The notes: generated from the letters alone by a model not told the origin. Positions 1-8,566 are shown, counted from the first letter of the stretch. The stretch is 64,000 nt of DNA from DATLWN01 sp963764315 (GCA_963764315.1 CAVXSB010000009.1:310001-374000), one strand, 5' to 3'. A program made the numbers and translations.

Positions 1-96
1 TTCGCCGCCTGGCACCGGATCTCGGAAATCAAGGAAGAGAAGGCGAGCATGGGCGAGCATGAGAGCGAGACCGTGGATGACGGAGGACGTGAGTGA
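1..96 (+). CDS. 3' end of an unidentified protein (partial)
   Basis: The frame is open from base 1 and ends at TGA 94-96, giving 31 residues of a charged, Glu-rich C-terminal tail. The stop overlaps the GTG start at 93 of the next gene, so the two are probably translationally coupled. The tail is too short to identify. Given the ccoG-like gene and cytochromes that follow, an oxidase or respiratory membrane protein is a reasonable guess, but this is inference only. Confidence 0.55.
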   Translation, partial: FAAWHRISEIKEEKASMGEHESETVDDGGRE

Positions 97-470
97 AGCC
101 GCGCTATCTGTTGCTATTGCTTTTGCCACTGCTTTTTGTCTTTTCCCAGCCATCGCTGGCTGCGGGCGATACCCAGCAAAAGTCGAATGATATCGGCATG
201 CAGCGGGACTTGTCGGCCATGCAGCAGTTCAACGCGCTACACCAGGACGAGGTAGGAATCCTGAAGGTCGAGCTGAAGAAGAAACACGAGATCCTGTTCT
301 TCATGGGCATCGCGCTGCTGATCGGCCTGTTGCTGACCGTCATGTTCGGCATGGGCATGGTACTGGGCGGTCGGCCCTGGTTCCTCTGGCATATGCTGAG
401 CGCCGGCTTCTCCGTCACCCTGGCGATCGCGCATGCCGTAACCGCCATCATCTGGTTCTATCCGTTTTGA
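93..470 (+). CDS. Small exported membrane protein, unknown function
   Basis: 125 residues starting with GTG that overlaps the upstream stop by four bases. An N-terminal signal sequence (Leu-rich, residues 5-20, ending near SLAA) is followed by a soluble helix-forming stretch and two hydrophobic helices at roughly 67-90 and 97-123. No family was recognised. Its coupling to the preceding gene and its place upstream of a ccoG-like gene and cytochromes c suggest an accessory role in a respiratory complex. That role is inferred from context only. Confidence 0.6.
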   Translation: MKPRYLLLLLLPLLFVFSQPSLAAGDTQQKSNDIGMQRDLSAMQQFNALHQDEVGILKVELKKKHEILFFMGIALLIGLLLTVMFGMGMVLGGRPWFLWHMLSAGFSVTLAIAHAVTAIIWFYPF

Positions 471-557
471 CGAAGCCGCCGCGCGCGGGGCGGGGGCATT
501 GCCATCGCTGCTGAAGCGCATTCCAGCTCCGTTCATACGACCCGGTCGGCGCCATCC

Positions 558-3149
558 ATGGTGATGCTGCTGTACGGCATTTCCGGATTCACGGCCCTTG
601 CCTACGAGGTGCTGTGGATGCGGCTGGTGTCGACGCTGAGCGGGGCCAGTAACTTCGGGATGGTGGTGACATTGATTGCCTTCATGGCCGGACTCGGCCT
701 GGGCAGTGGCGCCGGCGCCCGCCTGCGTCTGTCCCCGCGCGCAGCCCTGCGCGGCTTCGCGGCCTGCGAGATCTTCGCGGCACTGATGTCCCTGGCCTTC
801 CCCAGCTTCGCGGCGCTGCTCGAGCGCGGCTTCGAGGCCATGGCCGGCAGCATGGGCATCACCGGCTGGATGAGCTTCCACGTCATCGCCAGCCTGCTGT
901 TGCTGTTGATTCCGGCCACGGCGCTGGGCATGAGCTTTCCCTTCGTGCTGCGCGCCCTGAACGGAACGGGCATCGGTGTCGGCCGCATCTATGGACTGAA
1001 TACCCTGGGCGGGGTGCTGGGGGCGCTGGCGCCGCTGGTGCTGCTGCCGATCCTCGGCTGGGGCCCGGCTCTGCGCCTGATCGCTGCGGTCGGCCTCTTG
1101 GTCGGCATGTTTGCCCTCGTGCTGTCCGCTCGCTGGCATGAGGCAGATGCCGAGGCGGCACGGCCTGCGGCGCAGCGCCCACACTGGATGGAGCTTCTGG
1201 CCTATGCGGGTATCGGGGCCGGCGCCCTGATGCTCGAGGTCGGGTGGACGCGCATCTACGGTATGATCTTCATGCGTACGGAGTATGTGCTCGGTGTCAT
1301 CCTCGCCGTTGTGCTGCTCGGCATCGCCATCGGCAGTCTGCTGGCCCGGCGGGTGGGTACCGCAGTGCTGAATGTGTTGCCCTTGATCGCAGGCCTTGCG
1401 GCACTGCTGCCGTTGGCCTTGCTTCCCCCCGTTTCGTCGTGGATGGAGAGTGCGCGCTTTTCGACGCTGGCCGGGTCGCTGGCGACCCAGGGTGCAGCCA
1501 TGTTCGCTCTGACCTTCCTGGCCACGCTGGCCCTGGGGGCATGGTTGCCGCTGATCGTACGGCGTCAGTCCGACCAGGGCGCGGCCGCCTGGCTGTACGG
1601 CGCCAACAGCCTGGGTGCCGCGCTCGGCGCCGGGGTGGCGGGGTGGCTGCTGTTGCCATGGCTGGGCAGCAGCGCCGTGGTGGGCATCGCCGCCCTGCTG
1701 CTGGCTGCCAGCGGCGCCTACTGGTGCAGTATCGGGCGCGCCCGCGCCATGTTGTTGCTGATGGTGCCGGCCGTCGCCTTCGTCTGGCATGCCCCCGCCG
1801 TGTCGGCCATGCTGCCTGCGGCCTACGGCAATACCCATGATCTTTCCCGCTTTGAAGATGCGGTGACGACAACCCAGGTCGTGGCCCGTCCGAACGGCGT
1901 GCGCCTGCTGCTCGACGATCTGCAGCGCGTCGACGCATCCACCGATCCGACCGCCGTGGCCGTGCAGAAGAATCAGGGTCGCTTGCCGCTGCTGCTGCAT
2001 CCGGATGCACGCTCCGTGTTGTTCCTGGGACTGGGCACCGGCATCACGGCCTCGGTGGCACATCCTATCGCCGGGCTGTCCGCGGTGGCCGTAGAGCTGT
2101 CCCCGGGGGCCATCCGCGCTTCCGGGCGCTGGTTCGGCCGTTTCAACGGGGATGCCCCCAAATGGCTGGATATCCGTCACGACGATGCCCGGCGCTTTTT
2201 GATGGCCGATTCCCGTCGCTTCGACGTCATCGTCGGCGATCTGTTCCATCCGGACCTGGCCGGCCGCGGCCTGCTCTTGTCTCTGCAGCAGTTCCGGCGG
2301 GTGCGCGCCTGCCTGAGTGCGAACGGCGTCTATGCACAGTGGCTGGCCCTGAACCAGTTCGATCTGCCCAGTCTTCAGGTGGTGCTGGCCACGTTCCGCC
2401 GGGTGTTCCCGCACAATATCCTGGTGCTGGACGGTTTCCATCTGGCCATGGTCGGGTTTCGCGGCCCCATGCCGAACGCCGATGCCATCAAGGCATGGGC
2501 AGCCCGCTACAACCAGGACCTGACCGGTGGCGAGGGCTGGCAGACCTGGCTGGGTAGGGATCTCGGGCCCATCCCCGCCCTCGACGTGCCCGTACAGGAC
2601 GAATGGTCCCCGGTGGTGGAGTTCCGCCTGGCGAAGGCCCGGGTGGAAGGGGATCTGGACGTGGCCCGCATCCTCGGCTGGCTGATGCGCCACAGGGCGA
2701 AGCCGCGCTCCGTGCTGGATCGCTGGCATGTGGGGAAAGCGGATGCGCAGGGCGTGATGTCGGCCTCGCTGGCCACCGATGCCATGATGCATGTCTGGCA
2801 GGGGATGTTCTCCGGGCGTAACGACAACGTGCCCGAATTCATGCGCCTGGCCTTTGAAGCCAACCCGCGGGACCGCTGGGTGGGCTTCGCCGTGGCCGAT
2901 GCCATGGCCACCCGCCTGAAACAGATGCATCCGGATGATGCCGAGGCTGAAAAGGGATGGGGCCGCATCCTGAAGATCCGGCCGGACGACGTGACCGCCT
3001 TGCGCGCACTTTGGCATCTGGCCATCAGGCATGGCGATGCCGGGCAGGCATCAAAGCTATATGCACGGCTGCAGGCCCTGATTCCCCTTGACCCTGAGGT
3101 GCTGGCGGCTCAACATAATAAGACTCATGCCATAGGCAATATGCGCTGA
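558..3149 (+). CDS. Fused multi-span membrane / spermidine synthase-like protein with C-terminal helical repeats
   Basis: 863 residues. The first ~400 hold about a dozen hydrophobic helices resembling the membrane part of fused MFS/spermidine-synthase proteins. Residues ~430-650 look like a Rossmann methyltransferase domain of the spermidine-synthase superfamily: a glycine-rich LFLGLGTG motif, then an acidic VELSPGA strand and a DDARRFL segment. The last ~150 residues resemble TPR-like helices ending in AEKGWGRILKIRPDD. The substrate is unknown and true spermidine synthase activity is not implied. The ATG at 558 has no clear ribosome binding site and the frame is open upstream, so the start is uncertain. 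The next gene, a ccoG homologue, begins 69 bases later. Confidence 0.75.
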   Translation: MVMLLYGISGFTALAYEVLWMRLVSTLSGASNFGMVVTLIAFMAGLGLGSGAGARLRLSPRAALRGFAACEIFAALMSLAFPSFAALLERGFEAMAGSMGITGWMSFHVIASLLLLLIPATALGMSFPFVLRALNGTGIGVGRIYGLNTLGGVLGALAPLVLLPILGWGPALRLIAAVGLLVGMFALVLSARWHEADAEAARPAAQRPHWMELLAYAGIGAGALMLEVGWTRIYGMIFMRTEYVLGVILAVVLLGIAIGSLLARRVGTAVLNVLPLIAGLAALLPLALLPPVSSWMESARFSTLAGSLATQGAAMFALTFLATLALGAWLPLIVRRQSDQGAAAWLYGANSLGAALGAGVAGWLLLPWLGSSAVVGIAALLLAASGAYWCSIGRARAMLLLMVPAVAFVWHAPAVSAMLPAAYGNTHDLSRFEDAVTTTQVVARPNGVRLLLDDLQRVDASTDPTAVAVQKNQGRLPLLLHPDARSVLFLGLGTGITASVAHPIAGLSAVAVELSPGAIRASGRWFGRFNGDAPKWLDIRHDDARRFLMADSRRFDVIVGDLFHPDLAGRGLLLSLQQFRRVRACLSANGVYAQWLALNQFDLPSLQVVLATFRRVFPHNILVLDGFHLAMVGFRGPMPNADAIKAWAARYNQDLTGGEGWQTWLGRDLGPIPALDVPVQDEWSPVVEFRLAKARVEGDLDVARILGWLMRHRAKPRSVLDRWHVGKADAQGVMSASLATDAMMHVWQGMFSGRNDNVPEFMRLAFEANPRDRWVGFAVADAMATRLKQMHPDDAEAEKGWGRILKIRPDDVTALRALWHLAIRHGDAGQASKLYARLQALIPLDPEVLAAQHNKTHAIGNMR

Positions 3150-3218
3150 TGCCAACGCGGGTGTGGCCCGCGGCACGGCATTGGCCTTCGGTAGGCGGCA
3201 AGACCAAGGAGGTTCAGC

Positions 3219-4526
3219 ATGCGGCAAGAAGCCATCGATACTCCTCCCTATGAGGCGGCGAAGAAGGGCTCGCGGAACTCCGGCCGCATGCATATGTGGC
3301 GGCGGATCACCCAGATCACCTTCCTGCTTCTCCTGGTGTTCGTGCCGATGTTCGGGTTCTTCCGCCTCGATGTGGCCACTGGGGCCTTCGTCATCGGCAA
3401 TTACCAGGTCTGGTTCTCGGATTTTCCCATCGTCATCGGCGTGTGGGTGTTCATGGCCAGCGCCCTGGTCATCACCTATTCGTATTTCGGTGCCGTATTC
3501 TGCGGCTGGCTATGCCCGCAGGGCTTCCTGTCGGAGCTGGGCACGAACCTGATGCGCCGCCTGCTCGGCCGGAGCGCCGATCTCGGCATTGACGGCTCCG
3601 CGGTGAAGGTGGCCGAGCGCAAGAAGGGGATCGGCAACTGGATCGTGCTGGGGCTGGCCTACATCGCCGGATCGATGCTAGTGGGCCTGATCCCGCTGCT
3701 GTATTTCTATCCGGCGGAGGCGGTCTGGCATTTTGTCACCTTCACCGCCGATCCAGACATGCCCCCTTCGATCTACTGGATCTACTTCGTGTTCGTGGTG
3801 GTGCTGTTGATCGACGCGGCGCTGATCCGGCACCTGATGTGTCGCTACTTCTGCATCTACCGCATCTGGCAGCACTCGTTCAAGACGGCCGAGACCCTGA
3901 CCATCGGTTACGATGCCACGCGCTCGGATGATTGCATCAAGTGTGGCTACTGCATGACGGCCTGCGCCGTCGATCTCGACCCCAGGGACACCGAGCTCTA
4001 TTCCGGCTGCACGGCCTGTGGCGAATGTATCGTCGCCTGCGACAAGCTGCATAAGCGCAAGGACGGGGACGGCCTGTTGAGCTTCGTGTTCCCGAAGGCT
4101 TCGGAGAAGAAGGGCGGGGGGAACCAGGCCACCATCATGGGCCGGTTGCGTGGCGTGCTGCCGGGCATGGCCGTGGGTGCCGCCCTGCTTGGCTTCGGCC
4201 TGATGAATTACCAGGACTACCATATGAGCGTCGGCAATATTGGCGGGCGGGGCACCGGCATGAACACCTATGTGGTGCACCTGGCCAACAAGCGCTACCA
4301 GCCGGCGGATCTGCACATCACGGTCAGGGGGCTGAAGCCGCGTCAATACACCCTGGCCAGCCATGACGTGCACTTCGATTCCGCCGGCATTCGGGATGTG
4401 CAACTGCACCTGGATCGGGTTAGCATCGGCAACGGTCTGCACCGCTTCATCGTGGATGTGCGCAGCGCCGATGGATGGAAAAAATCCTTCCCGGTCGAGT
4501 ACTATGCGGTGGGAGATGCCGGATGA
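3219..4526 (+). CDS. ccoG: CcoG/FixG-like 4Fe-4S membrane protein
   Basis: 435 residues, preceded by AAGGAGG seven bases upstream. Several membrane spans surround the two Cys-Pro-type segments typical of the NapH/CcoG/RdxA group (CGWLCPQG near 90 and CRYFCIYR near 210). Two four-cysteine ferredoxin motifs follow (CIKCGYCMTAC and CTACGECIVAC near 240-275), then a C-terminal Ig-like FixG domain. CcoG proteins assist assembly of cbb3 oxidases by reducing copper. Here the role is inferred from family membership. The stop overlaps the next ATG, so it is coupled to the small membrane protein downstream. Confidence 0.82.
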   Translation: MRQEAIDTPPYEAAKKGSRNSGRMHMWRRITQITFLLLLVFVPMFGFFRLDVATGAFVIGNYQVWFSDFPIVIGVWVFMASALVITYSYFGAVFCGWLCPQGFLSELGTNLMRRLLGRSADLGIDGSAVKVAERKKGIGNWIVLGLAYIAGSMLVGLIPLLYFYPAEAVWHFVTFTADPDMPPSIYWIYFVFVVVLLIDAALIRHLMCRYFCIYRIWQHSFKTAETLTIGYDATRSDDCIKCGYCMTACAVDLDPRDTELYSGCTACGECIVACDKLHKRKDGDGLLSFVFPKASEKKGGGNQATIMGRLRGVLPGMAVGAALLGFGLMNYQDYHMSVGNIGGRGTGMNTYVVHLANKRYQPADLHITVRGLKPRQYTLASHDVHFDSAGIRDVQLHLDRVSIGNGLHRFIVDVRSADGWKKSFPVEYYAVGDAG

Positions 4527-4951
4527 TCAAGGAAATGCCCGAGGAAGAAAAACATGTCGCCGACCCGGTGGATAGCCACTGGGGCAAGAAGGACAAGGAT
4601 CACTACGGCTACGAATCCGATGAGGAGCGCAAGCTCAAGCGTGGGCTGGAGGACTGGGAGATGGTGGACTCGATCCCAACCTCCCAGAAGCAGGTGCCGA
4701 AGTGGTTCATCTGGATCATCGTGGCCGTGGCCTTCGTGGCCATCGGCCTCAGCTTTCCGTTCTTCGGACGGCGGGTCGGTGTGCATTACAACTGGCATGG
4801 CTGGGGTTTGGGCGTCATCGCTGCCATCGTCTATCTGAGCGTCATGAGCGTGTTCGTACTGATCATGGTGCGTATGTATGGTTCCGAGACGGGAGGACGG
4901 CTCGACAATGACGAGGAGAACGAGGATCACGAGAAGCATGAAGACAAGTAA
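4523..4951 (+). CDS. Two-helix membrane protein of the ccoG-like operon, unknown function
   Basis: 142 residues from the ATG that overlaps the ccoG-like stop (ATGA). An earlier in-frame ATG at 4475 lies inside the upstream gene and is less likely. A highly charged cytoplasmic N-terminus of about 65 residues precedes two hydrophobic helices (WFIWIIVAVAFVAIG and GVIAAIVYLSVMSVFVLI), and the C-terminus is very acidic. No family was recognised. Position and coupling suggest a partner of the respiratory or assembly proteins around it. Confidence 0.65.
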   Translation: MIKEMPEEEKHVADPVDSHWGKKDKDHYGYESDEERKLKRGLEDWEMVDSIPTSQKQVPKWFIWIIVAVAFVAIGLSFPFFGRRVGVHYNWHGWGLGVIAAIVYLSVMSVFVLIMVRMYGSETGGRLDNDEENEDHEKHEDK

Positions 4952-5228
4952 GGCACTGGTTTGTTGTGCCTTGCTGGCCGGTTGTAGCGGCTCCGGAACA
5001 TCCGAACAGCCTGCACATGTGGCGGATGTCCAGATCCACCACGGCGTGCTGGGCAAGTACTGTTCGGAGTGCCATGCGCCGCCGGCCCCGAGGCTGCATT
5101 CCAAGGCGGAGTGGCCGTCGGTCGTTTCGCGTATGGATATGCACCGCATGGAGGCGAGGTTGCCGGCATTGACCAAGAGCGAGCACGAGCAGGTGCTGGC
5201 CTACCTGCAGAGCCATGCGGAGAAGTAG
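4938..5228 (+). CDS. Monoheme cytochrome c lipoprotein
   Basis: 96 residues starting at ATG 4938, inside the 3' end of the preceding gene. The N-terminus is a lipoprotein signal with an LLAGC lipobox around residue 17. A single CSECH heme-c motif lies near residue 42, and a Met in the following stretch could be the second axial ligand. It is shorter than typical class I cytochromes c. Probably membrane-anchored and facing the periplasm, passing electrons within this operon. Both ends overlap neighbouring genes. Confidence 0.72.
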   Translation: MKTSKALVCCALLAGCSGSGTSEQPAHVADVQIHHGVLGKYCSECHAPPAPRLHSKAEWPSVVSRMDMHRMEARLPALTKSEHEQVLAYLQSHAEK

Positions 5229-5616
5229 GCTCCTGCTGTGCGCGGCGCTGGCCGCCGGCCTGCTGCTGGGCGCTTGTGGCAGCGACAAGGGCTTCTACAT
5301 CACCGAACACTGGGATGGCTGGAATATCCGGCTGGAGACCCGGCCGCACCCCATCGAGGCCGGGCATGACGAGTTTCTGCTGCACATCGTCGGGCCGCAA
5401 AACAAGCTTCCGAATGGCATGATCGTACGTTATCGCATGGACCCTCAGGACGCCTGGATCCAGGCCATGCCCGACGGCCTCAGCGATGTGTTCCGGCGCG
5501 CGCTGGTGGTCAAGGACCCGGCGACGGCGAAGCTCTATGTGCACCTGAAATATTACGGCAAGCAGACGCAACTCGTGTTCGATCTCGGCAAGGCCCCCTC
5601 GGCGCAGAAGCCATGA
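5215..5616 (+). CDS. Lipoprotein, possibly FixH/YtkA-like
   Basis: 133 residues. The signal sequence is Leu/Ala-rich with a lipobox LLGAC near residue 21, followed by a beta-rich domain of about 105 residues without cysteines. It lies between two cytochromes c and its ends overlap both. A beta-sandwich FixH- or YtkA-like fold, as often found beside oxidase assembly genes, is possible but was assigned only from context and general character. Confidence 0.6.
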   Translation: MRRSRLLLCAALAAGLLLGACGSDKGFYITEHWDGWNIRLETRPHPIEAGHDEFLLHIVGPQNKLPNGMIVRYRMDPQDAWIQAMPDGLSDVFRRALVVKDPATAKLYVHLKYYGKQTQLVFDLGKAPSAQKP

Positions 5617-5996
5617 GGGCCCGGCATCTGGCGGCCCTGGCGTGCTCACTGCTGGCGTTGCCGTTTGCCGGGCATGCTGCCGGTAATGCCGCACGCGGGG
5701 CCGTCATCGTGCGCGTGCGCTGTTCGGCCTGTCATTTTCTCAACCGCCCCGAACATAAGCTCGGTCCCAGTCTGCTCGGTATCTACGACCGGGCGCCCAG
5801 TATCAGCGGGGTTCCGTTCAAACGTTGGGATGCGAAGGCTCTGGATGTCTGGCTCAGCGGTCCGAGGAAGACCAAGATCAACACCACGATGGTGCTGCCG
5901 CCGCTGCGGGCGCAGGACCGGGCGGATGTCATCGCCTATTTTGTACGCCAGAAGCAGCGGCTTATGACTGCTTCTGCTTCTCCAGGCGCGCCGTAA
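5613..5996 (+). CDS. Periplasmic class I cytochrome c
   Basis: 127 residues starting at an ATG that overlaps the previous stop. A cleavable signal peptide ends near AGHAAG. The heme motif CSACH follows at about residue 37, then a KLGPSLLGIYDR segment and a C-terminal helix (AQDRADVIAYFVRQ) typical of class I cytochromes c. A Met ligand probably lies in the TTMVLPP segment. It closes the plus-strand run from the ccoG-like gene, and its last 35 bases overlap the 3' end of the convergent gene on the minus strand. Confidence 0.82.
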   Translation: MRARHLAALACSLLALPFAGHAAGNAARGAVIVRVRCSACHFLNRPEHKLGPSLLGIYDRAPSISGVPFKRWDAKALDVWLSGPRKTKINTTMVLPPLRAQDRADVIAYFVRQKQRLMTASASPGAP

Positions 5997-6486
5997 GCTT
6001 CTTGCTCGGTATCCACCGGCGCAGCACCATGATCTTGTGCCCGCTGCGCTGTTCCTTGCACAAGGGGCAGGTCAGGTAGGCCAGGTAGATTTCCTTAGGC
6101 ATGCGTCCGGCGTTGATCAGGGCCGTTTGCATGGTCTGGATCACCGGACGCACGGTGCCGATATCGCCGTGATGCATGGCTACGCGCAGTCGGAACGGGC
6201 TGGGCAGGTGTCGTACATGCCGGGCCGGGCATTCATCCTCGACAAGAAGACGCAGGTGTCCACCTCGGAAGGTGGCGGATAGGGTCAGGGCGAAGCCCGG
6301 CCAGCGCTCGGTGAGCCCGAGTCGGGCGATGTCCTCGATCTGGCGCTGGCGGTACAGGTCGAAGGCGATCGGGAAATGCAGCACCATGGGGGCCGGCTGG
6401 TCGTGGACCAGGGAGCCTCCGAGATCGACATCCTGTCCATCCCATTCTTCGGGGTATGCCTCCGGACAACCGCAGGGCAGGGTCAT
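5962..6486 (-). CDS. Conserved hypothetical protein with a CxxC motif
   Basis: 174 residues. The start overlaps the stop of the oxidase-like gene upstream on the same strand (ATGA), so the pair is cotranscribed. The protein is soluble and contains a single CPLC motif near residue 145 and a second CxC pair close to the N-terminus (LPCGCPE), which could bind metal or act in thiol chemistry. No family was recognised. The 3' end overlaps the convergent cytochrome c gene. Confidence 0.6.
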   Translation of the reverse strand: MTLPCGCPEAYPEEWDGQDVDLGGSLVHDQPAPMVLHFPIAFDLYRQRQIEDIARLGLTERWPGFALTLSATFRGGHLRLLVEDECPARHVRHLPSPFRLRVAMHHGDIGTVRPVIQTMQTALINAGRMPKEIYLAYLTCPLCKEQRSGHKIMVLRRWIPSKKLTARLEKQKQS

Positions 6487-6992
6487 GATCTGTTTCGCCG
6501 GTCATCCTTGATGGTCAATAGGACATTGGCCAGGTAGATCCAGAAGCCGAGTGCCAGACCGGTGGAGGCGATGGAGATCAGCGGGCCGTAGTAGCGGTGA
6601 ACAACCGGTACCTCGGCGGGGTTGTGCGACCATAGGATGCCTTCCCAGATGCCGAAGATCAGCAGCAGGATGTAGAAGCTGCTGACGCCGATCGTCGTCC
6701 ACCAGAAGGAATGCTCGGCCATGCGCTTGGAATGGATCGGCCGGCCGAGGATAGTGGGAAGCAGGTAGTAGGTGACGGCCATGGCGAGCAGCGTGACGCC
6801 GCCGACCAGGTTGATATGGGCGTGTGCCAACGGGTCGATCATGTGCCCGGGGCCGCCGTACGGGCTGCCGATGGAATCGAGCCAGGCCCGGATCGGCGGG
6901 AGAACCTGCAGCAATCCGTGCAGCGTGCCGATGAAAAAGGCCACGGCGGACGTAACAAGAAATTTGACAAGATAGCGATGCTCGGATTGCAT
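6483..6992 (-). CDS. Short heme-copper oxidase subunit I-like membrane protein
   Basis: 169 residues starting at the ATG complementary to 6990-6992. An earlier in-frame Met exists, but the MQSEHRYLVKF start fits the membrane topology. About four or five hydrophobic helices are present. A His-rich HAHINLVGG motif near the middle resembles the N-terminal heme-ligand region of the cbb3/NorB oxidase family. A full catalytic subunit has about 12 helices, so this is a short relative and not an active oxidase by itself. It is divergent from the gene at 7076 and coupled to the downstream CxxC protein. Confidence 0.6.
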   Translation of the reverse strand: MQSEHRYLVKFLVTSAVAFFIGTLHGLLQVLPPIRAWLDSIGSPYGGPGHMIDPLAHAHINLVGGVTLLAMAVTYYLLPTILGRPIHSKRMAEHSFWWTTIGVSSFYILLLIFGIWEGILWSHNPAEVPVVHRYYGPLISIASTGLALGFWIYLANVLLTIKDDRRNRS

Positions 6993-7075
6993 GAGCGGCG
7001 ATACTAACGACCGGCTATGCCGATGCAACAAAATGCTCGATCGTCGGCCGTTCCTGGTGTCCATGGAGGGAGCAC

Positions 7076-7462
7076 GTGTTTTCAACACCGATTGTCATCG
7101 GTTCTTTCCTGACCTATCTGCTCATGTTGTTGGCCTGGTATTTTCACCGCCCGCGTGTCTTGCATGTCGGTGTCATGGCCGTCTGCATGGCGTACGATCT
7201 GGGCGTTCCCTTCTATCTGTTCTCTACCCGGCACTGGATGCACCTGCTGATCGATAAGGGCATGATCCTCGATTTCCTGCTGTGGATGCATATCGGGCTC
7301 GATATCATGCTGTTCGTCATGTATTACATGCAGATTCGCGCCGGCCTGCAGGTCTGGCGCGGGGTGCCCGGCACGCGTGATTTGCACCGGCAGCAGGGCA
7401 AAGTGATCCTGGTTGTACGTCTCCTGGTGGTGTTGAGTGGGGCACTTCTCGCGCCAAAATGA
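7076..7462 (+). CDS. Four-helix membrane protein, unknown function
   Basis: 128 residues from GTG 7076, preceded by GGAGGGA. Four hydrophobic stretches are separated by His-rich loops (FHRPRVLH, RHWMH, WMHIG), so heme or metal binding in the membrane is possible. It is divergent from the oxidase-like gene at 6992 and followed by a one-helix protein and cytochrome c4. The family was not recognised, although it resembles small quinone- or heme-associated membrane proteins in general layout. Confidence 0.62.
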   Translation: MFSTPIVIGSFLTYLLMLLAWYFHRPRVLHVGVMAVCMAYDLGVPFYLFSTRHWMHLLIDKGMILDFLLWMHIGLDIMLFVMYYMQIRAGLQVWRGVPGTRDLHRQQGKVILVVRLLVVLSGALLAPK

Positions 7463-7527
7463 GGGCTTGCAAAGTGCCGATGGACACGCAAGTATGTGGC
7501 CACTGTAACGTTGCGAGGAGGTGTGGA

Positions 7528-7665
7528 ATGGATTTTATTGCAGAATCCGTTGGTTTTCAGACGGATACCATCTGGACTTTTTATCTGGTAATCGTCGTGT
7601 TTTTCTGTGCTTGGGCTCTGCTCATGCTCCGTGCGGGCATGAACAAGGGTAAGAAGCAGGATTAA
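7528..7665 (+). CDS. 45-residue single-helix membrane protein
   Basis: Begins at ATG 7528 behind a GAGGAGG ribosome binding site. The frame is open upstream to 7459, but that extension lacks a ribosome binding site. A single hydrophobic helix (about residues 17-36) is followed by a Lys-rich tail, the general layout of small CcoQ-like oxidase subunits. The sequence was not recognised as CcoQ itself. It sits between the four-helix protein and the cytochrome c4 gene. Confidence 0.6.
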   Translation: MDFIAESVGFQTDTIWTFYLVIVVFFCAWALLMLRAGMNKGKKQD

Positions 7666-7725
7666 TCCTATACATCAAGATTCAGGCCCGACATCGTTCG
7701 GGTTAGCTAGGGAAAGGGACTGGAA

Positions 7726-7747
7726 TAATTACTTCCAGTAGTAATTA
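7726..7747. repeat. 22-bp perfect palindrome upstream of cytochrome c4
   Basis: Arms TAATTACT and AGTAATTA are separated by TCCAGT and end 25 bases before the cytochrome c4 ATG. It is AT-rich in a GC-rich neighbourhood, which favours a regulator-binding site. A 5'-leader hairpin is the alternative. No regulator can be assigned from sequence. Confidence 0.5.
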
Positions 7748-7772
7748 CAATTGGTCAAGGGGGGGTAACTTC

Positions 7773-8522
7773 ATGCGATATTTGGCGTCAATGGTCAGCG
7801 CCGCAGCCATGGTAGCTGTAATGCTGGCAACTTCTGTTTCCGCACAGGCTGTTGATCTTCCGGATGGTTGGGCGAAGATGGGCAATGTTGCCAACGGGCG
7901 GAAAATCTTTACCCAGGGCAAGGGCGATTCCGTTCCCGCCTGTGCGTCCTGCCATGGCGATGACGGCCTGGGAAGCGACGATATGGGAACGCCGCGCCTG
8001 GCCGATCAGGTGTACACCTACGAGGTTAAGGAGCTGGACGATTTTGCTTCGGGCAAGCGTACGGATCTTACCCTGCAGGCGATGAACGACATCGCGAAGG
8101 CCCTGACACCGCAGGACCGCCGCGATGTTTCCGCTTATGTCCACACCCTGAAGAGCAACTTCATCGGTTCCAATCTGCGTCAGCTGGCAGCCAACGGTAC
8201 TTCCGTCGGCGACCGCTCCCGCGGTCGCATGATCGTCGAGTTCGGCCTGGATGGCATCCCGGCATGCAAGAGCTGCCATGGCTTCCACGGCCGCAGCGCC
8301 GGCCGCATGTTCCCGATGATTGGTGGCCAGCGTTATGTGTACCTGACCAACCAGCTCGGTTACTGGCGTGCCAAGACCCGCCACAACGATCCGATGCAGA
8401 TGATGGAGAAGGTCGCCGCTAAGCTCAGCGATCAGGACATCAAGGATGTCGCTGCATTCCTGACCGTGGCCGTACCGTTCACGCCGGGTAATCCGCAGTC
8501 GATCCCGCGCGAAGAGTGGTAA
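7773..8522 (+). CDS. Diheme cytochrome c4
   Basis: 249 residues with a cleavable Ala-rich signal peptide (cut near AQAVD) and two heme motifs, CASCH near residue 51 and CKSCH near residue 166. They divide the protein into two similar cytochrome domains, as in cytochrome c4. Such proteins carry electrons in the periplasm from bc1-type or iron/sulfur-oxidising complexes to terminal oxidases. The start follows a G-rich ribosome binding site (AAGGGGGGG). A strong terminator lies just downstream, so this is probably its own or the last transcription unit of the cluster. Confidence 0.88.
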   Translation: MRYLASMVSAAAMVAVMLATSVSAQAVDLPDGWAKMGNVANGRKIFTQGKGDSVPACASCHGDDGLGSDDMGTPRLADQVYTYEVKELDDFASGKRTDLTLQAMNDIAKALTPQDRRDVSAYVHTLKSNFIGSNLRQLAANGTSVGDRSRGRMIVEFGLDGIPACKSCHGFHGRSAGRMFPMIGGQRYVYLTNQLGYWRAKTRHNDPMQMMEKVAAKLSDQDIKDVAAFLTVAVPFTPGNPQSIPREEW

Positions 8523-8566
8523 GCTAAGGCCTTCCGCATCCGCGGTTGATCACAAAGCCGAAAAAG

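Noticed and set aside
237..3032. Very long open frame on the minus strand (931 residues)
   Set aside because: It lies antisense to the strongly supported plus-strand membrane protein, has His/Gln/Arg-rich low-complexity composition typical of a mirrored GC-rich gene, and no ribosome binding site.
7685..7700. CCCGA...TCGGG hairpin after the 45-residue gene, considered as a terminator
   Set aside because: Short stem and no T run follow it.
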